A stretch of 64,000 nt of DNA from Azorinus chamasolen (GCA_963576725.1 OY755243.1:38797243-38861242), one strand, 5' to 3'; positions 19,918 through 31,008 are shown, counted from the first letter of the stretch. Numbers and translations are program-made. Notes: generated by a model not told the origin, from the sequence alone.

Positions 19918-19979
19918 TTGTTATTATATCACATGCACTTAGGAATATATGGCCATGGCAGAAACTGAAGAATCAAATA

Positions 19980-20198
19980 TGTAGCATGTTCTTGCCTCTG
20001 TAAAAGTAACATTTTGAAACCATTGTGATAAATAGAGCATTAATTGCTCCATAGAAGCAAAACTCTATTTATCACAATGGTTTCAAAACTACACAATTTT
20101 AAAATTCTACTTTTCTATTGTTTATTAATTTAATGCTCCTTTTTGGTAGATTTATTCAAAGAGGCTGCGTCTAAAAATAGTCTAGGAGGGAATGAGTT
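19980..20198 (-). mobile_element. family A element split by a 4.2-kb insertion (A9)
   Basis: Core GAAACCATTGTGATAAATAG with a decayed axis (GCTCCATAGAAGC), then the reversed flank ending GGAGGGAATGAGTT. The closing AA of the TTAA lies on the far side of the insertion at 24393-24394. The left end is degraded. Confidence 0.7.
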
Positions 20199-21218
20199 GA
20201 TTTCTAGACAACTCGGCACCAAACCAACTCGGCCCCTAGACAATTCGGCCCATAGACAACTCGGCCCCTGGACAACTCGGCCCTAAACGATTCGGCACCT
20301 ATATTGCATTAGAATTGTGCCGGTAATTTCAACCTGTTTAAACCATGTTTTTGTGCTTACAGTCTATTGAAATGATAATTATAGATTTTAATTGCATTGA
20401 CCTAAATTTATCACTGTTTAGACCCAGATGAACGTTTTCCGTACCAAGCAGGTATTCAACAGATGCACCCAGGGCTCGGGACGTGGATCCTGCTTTCACG
20501 AGCCCCAAATTCTGAATTTTTATTGTGTCATATATGATGTATATGTCCATATATCCCTCCCTCCTTCCCAAATTAGTAATCAAAAAGATGATTGACAGAA
20601 CAGCAAATATGTAGTTAGATAATTTTAACATTGTTACATAAAACTATAGTGGCACTCTGGTATGTTTAATAAATACAAGTATAAATGGATGAAGATAAAT
20701 AATTGCCATATTTGAGATTGATACAAACAGTATAGACCCAGATAGAGTACGTATGTCTGATCTGGTTCCGATCTTTTTTAACATTGCCGAAACTAAACAC
20801 GAGGACCAAATACACATGTACAAAAACATATAAAAGATGATATTGCTGATTGAATTAAGCCAACCGCTGCTTTCGTATTTACACGTGCCAATTAATATTG
20901 TCCGCCCCGAGATCACAGGTACGGCCGATAATCGTATGTGACACTGATTGAATTAACAAATACTGCAAGTGGGAAGAAAATATATGCGTCACTGTAAGAC
21001 ATACGCAAAATGCATTAGTGCTAATTTTTCATTGATATAAAATACGTTTTCTAAAGAGTTCAGATTAAAAAAGGATATGTCGAATCGTTGATATGTACAG
21101 TGCATTACTATCACATAAAAACTCAATCATTACTTATTCACTTTTATTTTAAAGTCCGTTAACCATCTACCTGTTATTCAAGTTTACGAATGCGCAAACT
21201 CTAGTCTCTTTAATTTTT

Positions 21219-22051
21219 ATACGCCCGTCTTCAGACGGGACGTATTATGTCGTGGCGTTGTCCGTCCGTCCGTCCGTCCGTCTGTCTGTCTGTCTGTCTG
21301 TCCGTCCGTCCGTCCGTCCGTGAACTTTTGTTTGTCCGCTCTCTAACTCGAACAAATTGAATCGGATCCTTTTCAAACTTGGTCAGCATGTATATGGCCA
21401 AAATGACTCGGCTAAGTTCGATAATCAGCAACATCGCCCTGCACACTTCTGAATTATCTCCCCTTTTTTAATAAATTTTTAACAAAATTCTCTTGTCCGC
21501 TCTCTAACTCGAACAAATTGAATCGGATCCTTTTCAAACTTGGTCAGCATGTATATGGCCAAAATGACTCGGCTAAGTTCGATAATCAGCATCATCGCCC
21601 TGCACACTTCTGAATTATCTCCCCTTTTTTATTAACTTTTTAACAAATTTTAAACAAAATTCGTTTTTTGTCCGCTCTCTAACTCAAACAAATAAAATCC
21701 AATCCTCATCAAACTTAGTCAGCATGTATATAGTCAAAATGACTTGGTCAAGTTCGATACACCTGGAAACGTTCAGTGTATTTTCTATTTTCTTTTAAAA
21801 ATCTATGTATGAAAAGGGGGGTTACTGCAGGAAAAGTCATTGGACTTGTCACAAAATCAATAGCTGTCTTCCCTGTATGGTGATGAAGCTAAGTATTTAA
21901 TTTGGTTACAACAGGTCTATATTATATATATAGCTCTACTAGGCAGTTGCCAATGATAGTTTCACATTGTAACAGATTCAATTTCCTATTAAATTGGCTT
22001 ATCACTGACTTTGCCGACGGGCGTATTTTGCTGCACAGCGGTGCTCTTGTT
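21219..22051 (+). mobile_element. HINE-like ACGCCCGT repeat
   Basis: 5' end ATACGCCCGTC forms a hairpin with GACGGGACGTAT, and the same arm returns as GACGGGCGTAT at 22016-22026. A hairpin GCAC-AGCG-GTGC (22033-22044) and TCTTGTT (22045-22051) close it. Near the 5' end is a (GTCC)n/(GTCT)n microsatellite at about 21260-21322, then about three direct units of roughly 170 bp containing CCGCTCTCTAACTCGAACAA and TTGGTCAGCATGTATATGGC. This is the expected HINE order. Confidence 0.7.
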
Positions 22052-22239
22052 AAAGTTTCACATATTCTCTTAATTTTAGTTAGAAATGTTGACTGAGTGT
22101 CAAATAACTTGGATTCGGATAGTACGTCGATTTACTAGTCATCTCACCCAGATCCAAGCTGCTTGCATACGACAGATGATCTAGGTATTCACTATATCAT
22201 AAGATTCGTGATTTTTTGTTTATTTTGAATATAAAATTG

Positions 22240-22632
22240 CGACAGTTTTTACGAAAAAAACTGTTTTTGCTTCGAAGAATATCTAAATATAATTACGAAT
22301 GATGAGCTACGCAAAATATTTTCTCGTTTTAGATTAAGCTCTCATACTCTTGAGATTGAATCTGGACGTTTTAGTGGACCATTAAGAGAAAACAGATTCT
22401 GTAAACTTTGTAATCATAATCTTGTTGAAAGTGAGTATCATTTCCTACTGTGTTGCCCCAAATACACAGAAATTCGTAGAAAATATTTGGGTAACGTTCA
22501 TTGGCCTTCTGTTAACACATTTAATGCTTTTATGTCAACGACAAACAGGAAAAAAATAATAAATACAGGTAAATATATCAAGGAGTGTATGAGTTTCCGT
22601 AAAACTACCCTTGATATTCTTGCTGCTTTGTA
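22240..22632 (+). pseudogene. LINE ORF2 C-terminal fragment (Cys-His knuckle)
   Basis: The open frame reads ...FCFEEYLNIITNDELRKIFS..., then RFCKLCNHNLVESEYHFLLC followed by CPKY, and ends DILAAL-stop. The CxxC...H...C pattern with YHFLLCCP is the C-terminal zinc-knuckle region of many APE-type non-LTR retrotransposon ORF2 proteins. About 125 codons remain, and everything upstream (endonuclease and RT) is absent, as expected of a 5'-truncated insertion. It differs from the LINE at 27-43 kb, whose knuckle reads CNYCGKVFENGAIHVIFDCP. The frame has no stop or frameshift. No poly-A tail or target duplication was identified. Confidence 0.75.
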
Positions 22633-22672
22633 AAATTCTTTGTTATTTTGTTAATAATGTTTGTAATGGTGC

Positions 22673-23715
22673 TGGTGAATTCGCCTAATGACCAACTCGC
22701 CTACAATTAGATATATAGTAACCCAAATTGTGAATTCGCCTATAAAGCAATTATATAGCGATTGTATTTCGTACCTTATATATACAGGTATATCACCTTT
22801 AAATAGGCACGTGTTTGACGAACAACGTAAGAACGGTTCCCTTTAAAGCTAATTGATGCACTTAATTAATGAATCTTAACAGCCAATTTAATATGATTGA
22901 ACTGACCAGTGTTCTGGTTTATTCCAATTTTCAATATCTACTGAATATTCATGGACAAAATAGTTTAAATAAAATACAGAAGGAAGATGGAATATTGTAG
23001 TTAGATTAGAAAGTAAAGAAACAGTTCTGTTAAAGTCCATAAGCAAACAGAGTAGATCCTTATCAGACGGCTCTCATTTTAGAAGCCGTCTGATCTGGAT
23101 ATACTCTATTTGCAGATGCATGAAAACAAGTTTACAGGAAGGAAATGGTTAAACTTAGGGGTTATTTACTTAATATTTGGTTAAGATTGAATACAGCATA
23201 GATCGATCTGCGTCTGTCATATCATTTCCAAACGCAATAGTTCCGCAAACGAAACAATCTTTTTTTTTTTTAGAATTATTCATAGCCCTATATGTATTTA
23301 TAATATACAATATTTGGGGGTCAGTCATTTTTTCGGTTTACCTGTAAACTTTTATTTATTACTACAAACTGCTTAGCATAACTAATGTCCAAAATGTGTA
23401 GATAGTACACAGATCATCTGACAAAAATCAATAATATTTTCAACAATTCATCCCAATAATTTTAAGATTTGCACAAATAACTATTAATGCCATTCTCCTT
23501 ACACGCAAAAACTCTTCCATAATGTGCTTTCAAACGCATATGATCAGGGGCTACACTCGAAAGTTCAATCTTGATAATCACTACCTGGAAACAAGTTTGA
23601 TACCCTATAATAGGTACGAAATGCAATCGCTATATAATTGCTTTCTAGGCGAATTCACCATTCGAGTTACTATATATCTAATTGTAGGCGAGTTGGTCGT
23701 TAGGCGAATTCACCA
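22673..23715. mobile_element. 1,043-bp element with 103-bp inverted repeats
   Basis: The left terminus 22673-22775 and right terminus 23613-23715 are both 103 bp and pair with few mismatches, starting TGGTGAATTCGCCTAA. Each arm repeats the words GAATTCGCC and AACTCGCC, recalling the outer element's AATTCGGCC and AACTCGGCC. No target duplication is evident. The only recognisable content is a family B hairpin. It is nested inside the 20199-24384 element. Confidence 0.75.
22900..23152 (-). mobile_element. family B hairpin element
   Basis: Reverse copy ending GGAAATGGTTAA. The core 23043-23113 has arms GCAAACAGAGTAGATCCTTA and mirror, axis CTCTCATTTTAGAAG (decayed). It is the innermost level of a nested stack. 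Confidence 0.7.
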
Positions 23716-24390
23716 TAAACCGTTTGTATATGCCATATTTCGCCTGTATTGTTGTAAATGGTCAAAGGCAATATGTATTGCTGATTTGCCAATAAAACTG
23801 AAACTGTATATAATTACGGTTAAATGAAACGTGTCTAATTGTTAGTTTTGTGATACGTTGAACATTATTCCGATTTTGGTCTAATTGTTCTACTGGAAGG
23901 TTATTTAACGCCTGTAAACCCACTTTGATGTTATGCCGCAGATTCGTTTTCACATAATCCAATTAGCAATTGACTGATCGGGACCCAACCGTTTACGTTC
24001 TCGTTATTTACTCTTAGCGTGCTAAGTCTTTTATTGTGTAGTACAATCACGAAGTAAATACTTTATGGTGCAATAGTGAAATTATATTTTGGCGTCTGTT
24101 ATATTTCTGCTGCGGTTAAATTTACCGAGTATGGATTTAATCCAATTCAGTGTCCCGTAATAACAATTTATAATAATGATCTAGATCCACCTTATCAGTT
24201 CATTTTATTGATTGATTGACAGGGAAACTATAAATTTGATAACAAAAATTAATAAAAAATAAATAGGTGCCGAATCGTCTAGGGTAAAATTTTGGGAGGG
24301 GCCGAGTTGACCATGGTGCCGAATCGTCTTGGGGCCGAATTGTCTAGGGGCCGAGTTGGTTTGGTGCCGAGTCGTCCAGAAACCAATGAG

Positions 24391-24470
24391 TTAATCAAAT
24401 AGCTCCTACAGAAGAAATCTGATCTTGGTCTGCTCTGTTTGTACTTATGCATTAAAAGGTATGGTAAGCC
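24391..24470. repeat. family B core fragment
   Basis: AATAGCTCCTACAGAAG and ATCTTGGTCTGCTCTGTTTG: one arm and part of an axis, abutting the restored end of A9. Confidence 0.4.
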
Positions 24471-24719
24471 CTTTGCTCCATAAAAACACCTTTATATGCC
24501 TTTGCAAACAGAATAGACTCTAATCAAACTGCTCCTATAGGAGCTGTCTGATAAGGGTCTACTCTGTTTGCTTATGGCTATAATATAGATTTTATTCTCT
24601 AGTTTCTGCCTCGGCGAAAATTTCATGTGTAAATATGCCTTTTTTAAAAAACAATATAATTAATAATCATTATGTCATTATTTCTTACATGAATATTCAT
24701 AAGAGTAATTAAGGGTTAA
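24464..24719 (+). mobile_element. family B TTAA hairpin element
   Basis: Start degraded (GGTAAGCCCTTTGCTCC), end AATTAAGGGTTAA. The core 24504-24571 is 68 bp, arms GCAAACAGAATAGACTC and mirror, axis GCTCCTATAGGAGC. Confidence 0.75.
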
Positions 24720-24827
24720 ATATTATATTTAAGTTAAATATTCGGGCACCCAGTGTCCCCCTTCAAGCAATTTGTAATGCTGCATTAGTCCATTCGGCAG
24801 GGTTATAATCAGCTCAAATTAAGCCGA

Positions 24828-24885
24828 GTAGAAAATAGTGTAGAAGCAGTTTGATCTGGTGCTACACTATCTGCCAGTTTTACTG
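24828..24885. repeat. family C half-hairpin
   Basis: AGAAAATAGTGTAGAAGC and GCTACACTATCTGCC arms; the axis portion has been lost. Confidence 0.4.
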
Positions 24886-24979
24886 CCCAAAATTTTAATA
24901 TTTTATGTTATTACAGTATGTAAATTTTGAATCATGAAATCAAAACTATCAGTCATAACTATTTGCTACTCTTTTTCAT

Positions 24980-25210
24980 TTAACCCATTCCCTTATATTG
25001 ACGCCTTTATAACACCTCTGTAAAAGTCACTTTATGAAACAATTGTGATAAATAGAACATTTGCTCCTATAGGAGCAAATGCTCTATTTATCATAATGGT
25101 TTCAAACTAATAAATTTTGAAATTTTCCTTTTCTCTAGTTAATGCTCCTTTTCGGTAGATTTGTTCAAAGAGGTTGGATCTAAAAATAGCCTATGAGGGA
25201 ATGGGTTTAA
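24980..25210 (-). mobile_element. family A TTAA hairpin element (A10)
   Basis: TTAACCCATTCCCTTAT to GAGGGAATGGGTTTAA. Core arms GAAACAATTGTGATAAATAG, axis GCTCCTATAGGAGC, three mismatches. Confidence 0.8.
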
Positions 25211-25488
25211 GTCGAACTGACTTATTTTAATCAATGGAGAGGGGAGACTAGGTATCCAATTGTTTATGGTAGACAAAAAAGTATGAAAAAAGTAATTCTA
25301 AATGCTACCTTGGTCCATCCTTCTCAAAAGCAAGGGCATTAAAAGTCCTGTATGATTCCTGTACTTCATAAATAATCATATAAGAATTTATATCATATCA
25401 TATCATATTTGGAAATTGAACGAGTCTGTTATTTTGTATCTTAATGGTTAATTTGTTTTCACACCAGAAGGGTTCATTGTACAGTTTT

Positions 25489-25905
25489 TATACGCCCGTT
25501 TGAAAAAAACGGGACGTATTATGGAATGGCGCTGTCTGTGTGTCTGTCCGTCTGTAACATCTCTAACTCAAGTTCCGCTAGGTGGATCCTTCTCAAATTT
25601 TAACACAATGTTTATCTAGACATTCTACAGTAGCCTGCCAAGTCCCGGTTTGTTTTTCCAAGGTCAAGGTCACACAATTGGACTTAGAAATTGCGTTTAG
25701 CAAAAATGTTAACCAGTCTGTCTGTCTGTAACATCTCTAACTCAAGTTCCGCTTGGTGGATCTTTCGCAAATTCAACCACAATGTTTATCTAGACATGCT
25801 ACAGTAGCCTGCCAAGTCCCGGCTCGTTTATCCAAGGTCAACGTCGCTTAATTTGACTTAGAATTTGCGTTTAGCATTTGCGTTAAGCAAAAAATTTAAC
25901 CTCAA
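25489..25905 (+). mobile_element. HINE-like ACGCCCGT repeat, 3' end missing
   Basis: 5' hairpin ATACGCCCGTTT...AAACGGGACGTAT, a short TGTC microsatellite, then two direct units of about 180 bp (CATCTCTAACTCAAGTTCCG, CAGTAGCCTGCCAAGTCCCG, CCAAGGTCAAGGTC). No terminal hairpin plus TCTTGTT follows, so the 3' end is lost. Confidence 0.6.
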
Positions 25906-26997
25906 TTTATGTGGAACAAGTCCACTTATTTACATAACACTTTGTGATAAAGCTTTGAAACTTGGAGCACTTATGCACCGTCACAACCTTCACCTGTAGG
26001 CAAGAGTAAATAACTCTGTCAAGCATTTTGACCGAATTATGCCCCTTTTAACTTAGATTTTTTTAAAATAATGTTTTTCTTTCTTTTTGTTTGATTGAAG
26101 CATTAATATTCGTGAATATGTTAATGAACTCATTAACAACATGATATTCTAAATCAGATACCATTGTATTTCTTATATATTTGGTAACAAATTGATAGTG
26201 TTAGCTCCCAGCTGCCCAATGCCCTGCGATAACGTTTTCACCTTCTCTATGCGTTGATGCTGTCCGGACGTACATTTGCAATGGAAACACTAAAACTTAT
26301 TAAAATGCAGATGGCCCAAAGAGACAGGTGTTTTAAATAGTACAGTGGTAAATACGCTATTCCTACCCATTTATCTGTTTTTCTACGCGTAAGAAACGGG
26401 TAGTGAACGGTTAACGAACGGTTACGCGATGAACGGTTTTCACGCTTTAAACGCGTAAAGAAACGATTATACCAGAGAAGTTGCGGTATGTGCATAAGTT
26501 TTCCGTTCATGCGGAGATTTCGGATCTTATCGATGATAGCCGTTTTCAAAAAAGTCCGAATGAAACAGGTTAGCCAAAATAAGAATCGATTCGTCACTCA
26601 ACGAACGTTTAGCGGTTCTATCCCGGCTAGTGTCGACGATTTGCTCATTTACTTAAATTTTGTTTGTACAAAGCTATAATATCAGATATCCACTGTATAT
26701 CAAACACATGGATTGAAGAATTAGTTCTTTTTGAGTAGTTTCTACATTTCGGATAAAAAAAACTGTCACAAAGTAAACCACCAAAATTTTGGGTCTAGAA
26801 TGAAGAAACCTACTAAAGAATTAAGATCTATAGGGCGAATTTCTGTTGGTAAACAAACCCGTCGATTTCGCGCATGCGCAGTTAACTGGTTGGCAAAAAC
26901 ACCAATAACGGCCTATGTAAAGGCTAGGAAACATATTGTGTGAAAAGAGCGCTATATAAATGTGGTATTATAATAATAATACTAGTATTATAATAAT
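25906..26997. other. unassigned sequence, possible older repeats
   Basis: Contains wording typical of dispersed mollusc repeats (GCAAGAGTAAATAACTCTGT, GACCGAATTATGCCCC) and a less AT-rich patch at about 26380-26640 with repeated GAACGGTTA words. Open frames (up to 116 codons at 26247-26597, minus) match no family I know. A short ATTATAATAATAATACTAGT tandem ends the stretch. Confidence 0.35.
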
Positions 26998-27618
26998 AAT
27001 ACTAGACCAAAATCCAATCGTCTGGTAAAAGTGATGGAAAGGAGCGTCGCGGGCACCACGCACCTTTCCCTAATAAGCTACGGACAGACGGGCGAATAGC
27101 GCAGAATATCATAAACACCACAATGGTGATACGAAAATCTACAGAAATAACAATTAAATCCGCTATATATGAAATTAATCAGCAATAATTATGAATATAC
27201 CTCAACACAACCCCTCGGACGAAACGAAATACAGAGGGAAAGTATAGGTATATTGATGACAGTACGCCATGTAGTGTTACTGTAAACGAGAAATACCTTT
27301 CCGGCTCGCTCGTTCAATAAGATCGATGGAAAATTGGGTAGCATAAGCACACACCCCTCTCACGGTACTCTATTACGGACGAATAAACAGACGGATGGAC
27401 CGTAGGGAAAGCTACACATATCATATCGGTGGCAAGAACCTCTACAAACAATGAACAGTAACACACATCACCCATACAGTAGCTATTTACCATGTAAGGC
27501 AGACAAACGCCCAGCCTAAACATACAGACATATATGTGTGTACTATATGAAATTGCAACAAAGGTGAGACTTCATTTACCACACTACTCTGAGCACAAAT
27601 ATGATATACTATATAATG

Positions 27619-27846
27619 CTTTACCCCATTCCTTCCTAGACTATTTCAGACCAAACTCCTTTGAATAAATCTACCGAGAGGGAGTAATAACTGCAGAAAG
27701 GGAATTTCAGAATTGTGTAGTTTTGAAACCATTGTGATAAATAGAGCATTCGTTCGTATGGAGCAAATGCTCTATTTATCACAACCGTTTCAACATGTGA
27801 CTTTCACAGAGGTGCTAAACTGATCACAAGGAGGGAATGTGGTAAA
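27619..27846 (+). mobile_element. family A hairpin element (A11)
   Basis: Ends degraded (TTACCCCATTCCTTCC ... GGAGGGAATGTGGTAA). Core arms GAAACCATTGTGATAAATAG; axis decayed (GTTCGTATGGAGC). The same changes occur at 36287-36509, so they predate the duplication. Confidence 0.75.
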
Positions 27847-27958
27847 ACTTATTTCAGAACAACATATGATAAAACGCTTTAACAACCATTCTTAAGCAGC
27901 TTTCTCTGTCTATGTCGTCAGTTAATATTTGACACAGACCGAAGCTTAAATGAGCAAT

Positions 27959-28597
27959 TTAGAGCTTTGCTTCCATATTTGTCAAGTCTCTGTATATGCT
28001 GTGTCCAAATGTTAGGTAAACATTCCATAGCCTTTGTCTTACATGCTCATTATGCGGACAGTCGAATATCACATGAATGGCCCCGTTCTCAAACACTTTA
28101 CCACAATAATTACATAACTGTATGAATTCATGAGAGAACAAACGGGCTAGAAGATAAGCAGATTTCCTACATGCTGGCAATAGACTAGGAGTCTGTTTAC
28201 ATAACAACGAAATAGGCATTGACGTCAATACGTCATCTAAAATATGTAGGTATGGACACAGCAGACGCTCATGGCACACCTTAGACCGGCGCATAGATAT
28301 TTTAAACCGTTTTACAGACTTTCTCAGTATGCATTTCCAGCTAGATTTCGACGGGAAGACCCCAGAACTCACATAATCAAACAAAAAATGGCTCAATCCA
28401 TATTTGCTTAATAATCTAAACACATCAGCAATAAACCCTTTTTTCTTGTACGGGTTTTCATTGTACCTTATCAATCGTTCTATAAACACTTGTTTTGCTA
28501 GGGCGTCTACGCTCAGATGACAAAGCTGGTCGAAAAAAGATAGTTTCCTATAGTCTATTTCACTTTCAATAAGCTTACAGCCAATCATGCTTGGCAC
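27959..28597 (-). pseudogene. LINE copy 1 ORF2 C-terminal region
   Basis: A 212-codon open frame covering the region after the RT thumb. Near its end it reads CNYCGKVFENGAIHVIFDCP followed by H, the CxxC...H...C knuckle usual at the C-terminus of APE-type LINE ORF2. It ends RDLTNMEAKL-stop; copy 2 reads through this point, so the stop is private to copy 1 and removes about 40 residues (copy 2 continues QLQLAHLSFGLCQILTDDID). Upstream the frame is broken near 28600-28650. No function is retained, because the catalytic centre is missing upstream. Confidence 0.75.
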
Positions 28598-28758
28598 AAC
28601 TTCACTACGCGTGCTACGCGGAATACCCTGGATAAACCTGATACATTTACGCTAGGTTTTCTCAAGTGCACACGTGTGGGCAGCTGTCATATAATTCCAC
28701 AATTCACATCTGTACAAACTTTTAGGAATTACCACAGATTTATAAATATTACACATTG

Positions 28759-29770
28759 TTATAGGGTGAATCCCTTCGCCCAGCAAACCTGAACCTGCAA
28801 AACTGAAAAATGAGCTATACATACTAAAAATGCTCTGTGAACGGTTAAATCAATATTAGCGTCATATAGCTTGCTAAAAATGCCATTGTACCAAACCCTG
28901 TCAAAAGCTTGCCTAGCATCCAGAAAACATATATATACTTTAGATCCATTTCCCGAACAGGACAAAATACTTTCTTTTAATGCAATGACGTCATCATGCA
29001 TCCAAGTGTCTTCTGAAAGCCGCATTACAATCTTTTCACAGTTAGCGAGCGATCAAGGTCAAGTTTATGTAACAGTACTGACTCGTATATCCTAATGAAA
29101 ACAGATGAAAGGGTAAAAGCCCGATAACTGTTCGGGTCGGATTTTACCTTCTTACCTCCCTTATACCGTGTTACAATAACGCCTCGTTTCATATTTTCAG
29201 GCGTATGGGATAATTTAAGCATAGATGCATACAGTTTTAATAACAATTTCTTAACAATGTCACCTCCATATAATAAATGCTCATAAGAGATCTTATCATA
29301 GCCTGGGGCTTTTGATTTCTTGGCCTTCTTGAAAAACCTATCTACCAAATCACTACACATAAAAACATATGGGTCAGTCTGTGACTGTTTGCTCTTAATG
29401 TTACTATAAATGCTTCCCATTTTCCTATTAGTTTTAACAAAAAAATCTTCATCGTATCTAGGATTTTCACATGGATGGTACAGAGTCTTGAAATATCCCC
29501 CCCACTTTTTTGTAATCCGTTCTGTACTCCTGCAAACCTCTCCATCAAAATCCAGTTCGCTACCAAGTTCGGAAGCAACACCTGACTTCCTAGAGTGAAT
29601 AAGGCCCCAAAAAACCTTACTGTCTAACTCTGCAGACCTATCAATTTCCTCATTAAGAGAGATTAAATATTTATTCACTGCTCGTCTATGCACTCTCCTA
29701 AAAACAGTTTTACATTGCTTATAATTCTGAAATGACGGAGAGGAATTACCCCGCGGTTTGCCGCTTTCTA
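28759..29770 (-). pseudogene. LINE copy 1 reverse transcriptase, N-terminal half
   Basis: Two frames. The 29693-29025 part holds the pre-RT linker and finger motifs: KAPGYDKISYEHLL and NSYRAFTLSSVFIRIYESVL, which correspond to the LINE motif usually written YRPISLLS. The 29025-28759 part holds the palm A motif VYICFLDARQAFDRVWYNG with the first catalytic Asp. Motif C (the A-D-D box) and the thumb are deleted after RAFLVCIAHFSVLQ. The two frames meet at a stop near 29025. Copy 2 gives the same protein with independent lesions, which helps separate old from new damage. Confidence 0.8.
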
Positions 29771-29781
29771 CCCACTGTTTC

Positions 29782-30960
29782 GGAGTCTAAGGGTGAAACG
29801 GTATCTTACGGTACACATGTACCGCGGTTTTTTCACATACGGTTCGGTTTTCGGTATTTATTTCCACTTTACGGTACGTACCGAACATCTTAATGTCTAG
29901 GGACGAATCTGCCGTAACAATAGAAGCCGATTGGTTAATTCTATAAATAATATCAAATTAGTTTACACGTTAAGTACATTACACATAGTTTACATACATG
30001 GCTTCTCCGGGGGGGGGGGGGGGGGGGGGGCGAAAATGCATATTTCAATTTGGGAACAGTTTGAAACTGTTCCCAAATTGAAAGATGCACCAACAAGCTA
30101 CTGGTCGAAAGTTTGGAAGTCTTTTGGCTTTCGGGAGGGCCAGTCTGAGAGCAGAATGGCAACATGTCATGTAAGCGTTGTTTCGCGGACGTGCCGTATA
30201 AAGCACGTTGAACGCAAACTGACTGTTGTAGAAATTACTGATGATAGACAAGTGAGTTATTGTTATTAATCCTTAATGTGCTGGGTATTATTATATAATA
30301 GACTTAAACTCTGCTCTGAGATTTTCAATCATAGACCATTGAAAACTGTGTGGACTAAGATAAGCTGTCTTATTTAAACATGACATTTGAATGTGGCAGC
30401 TGCTCAGGGCTTACACTGTTTGCAATGCACTTTGGTTAGAAATCTTATAGTGAGGCTCAATTTCAGTTATCATCCTACATGTCAAACTGTTAAACTTGTA
30501 TAATATTTATAGACAAACAGTGCAGTCCAAGATTAGAAAACTTCTAATCATATCTACACTGTTTGCAATGCTTTGTTTACTTGTTTCCAGCACATTGTTG
30601 GTTATTTTAAAGTTCCAGTTGAAGAGATTATTAGATAGTGATATTTTCCATAGAAGGAGATATGTATTTTAAGAACTATAAATCAACAGTCTATGACATG
30701 GTGTTCAGTATTATATCATTTTAGTGTTTTCCCCTTAATACACTTGACTGTTTATAATTTTAGAGATTAATCATCATCTGTGTTAGCTGTGGCAGTTACT
30801 GATTCTAGTCAAAACAAATTAATTCAAAAGGGTTTTTTTTCTAGATAAGCTTCAAAATTATGTTTACAAGATTAAAATTCGTGTACCGAAAATGTACCGA
30901 ACCGTGGCTCATGTACCGTGTACCGAACCGAACCGTGGGGGTGGTGTACCGTTTCACCCC
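29782..30960 (+). mobile_element. hAT-like insertion in LINE copy 1
   Basis: Copy 2 of the LINE is uninterrupted here, so the limits are clear: TTTC occurs on both sides (29778-29781 and 30961-30964). Termini pair as AAGGGTGAAACGGTA and GGGGTGAAACGGTA, followed by many ACGGTAC/GGTTCGGT words; the left end has seven unmatched bases. Inside are a 22-base G run near 30009-30030, a perfect palindrome (TTTCAATTTGGGAACAGTTT and mirror) and a frame with YWSKVWKSFGF, reminiscent of the BED-type zinc-finger start of hAT transposases. Two B/C-like hairpins lie at about 30345-30430 and 30510-30570. The expected 8-bp duplication is not seen, so hAT is tentative. Confidence 0.5.
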
Positions 30961-31008
30961 TTTCCTACATTTCTTAAGCTCACACTGGCGGTCCGATAGC
31001 TCTTTCGA

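Larger units (their letters stand above)
20199..24384. mobile_element. 4,186-bp word-repeat TIR element, unclassified
   Basis: Both sides carry AATGAGTT (20191-20198 and 24385-24392), an 8-bp target duplication. Termini pair as GATTTCTAGACAACTCGGCA and GGTTTCTGGACGACTCGGCA and continue for over 100 bp as alternating words ACTCGGCC, ATTCGGCC and CTAGACAA. The 8-bp duplication allows hAT, P or Merlin-type transposition; the ends do not decide. No transposase frame is visible. The interior holds a HINE-like repeat, a LINE 3' end and another TIR element, so it is a non-autonomous carrier of accumulated insertions or captured DNA. Confidence 0.8.

Noticed and set aside
26247..26597. 116-codon frame on the minus strand
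   Set aside because: No motif recognised, and a frame on the opposite strand overlaps it. Left as unassigned because its composition differs slightly from the flanks.
29953..30251. Minus-strand frames with a poly-Pro stretch
   Set aside because: The Pro run is the reverse reading of the G22 homopolymer; the opposite strand fits a transposase start better.
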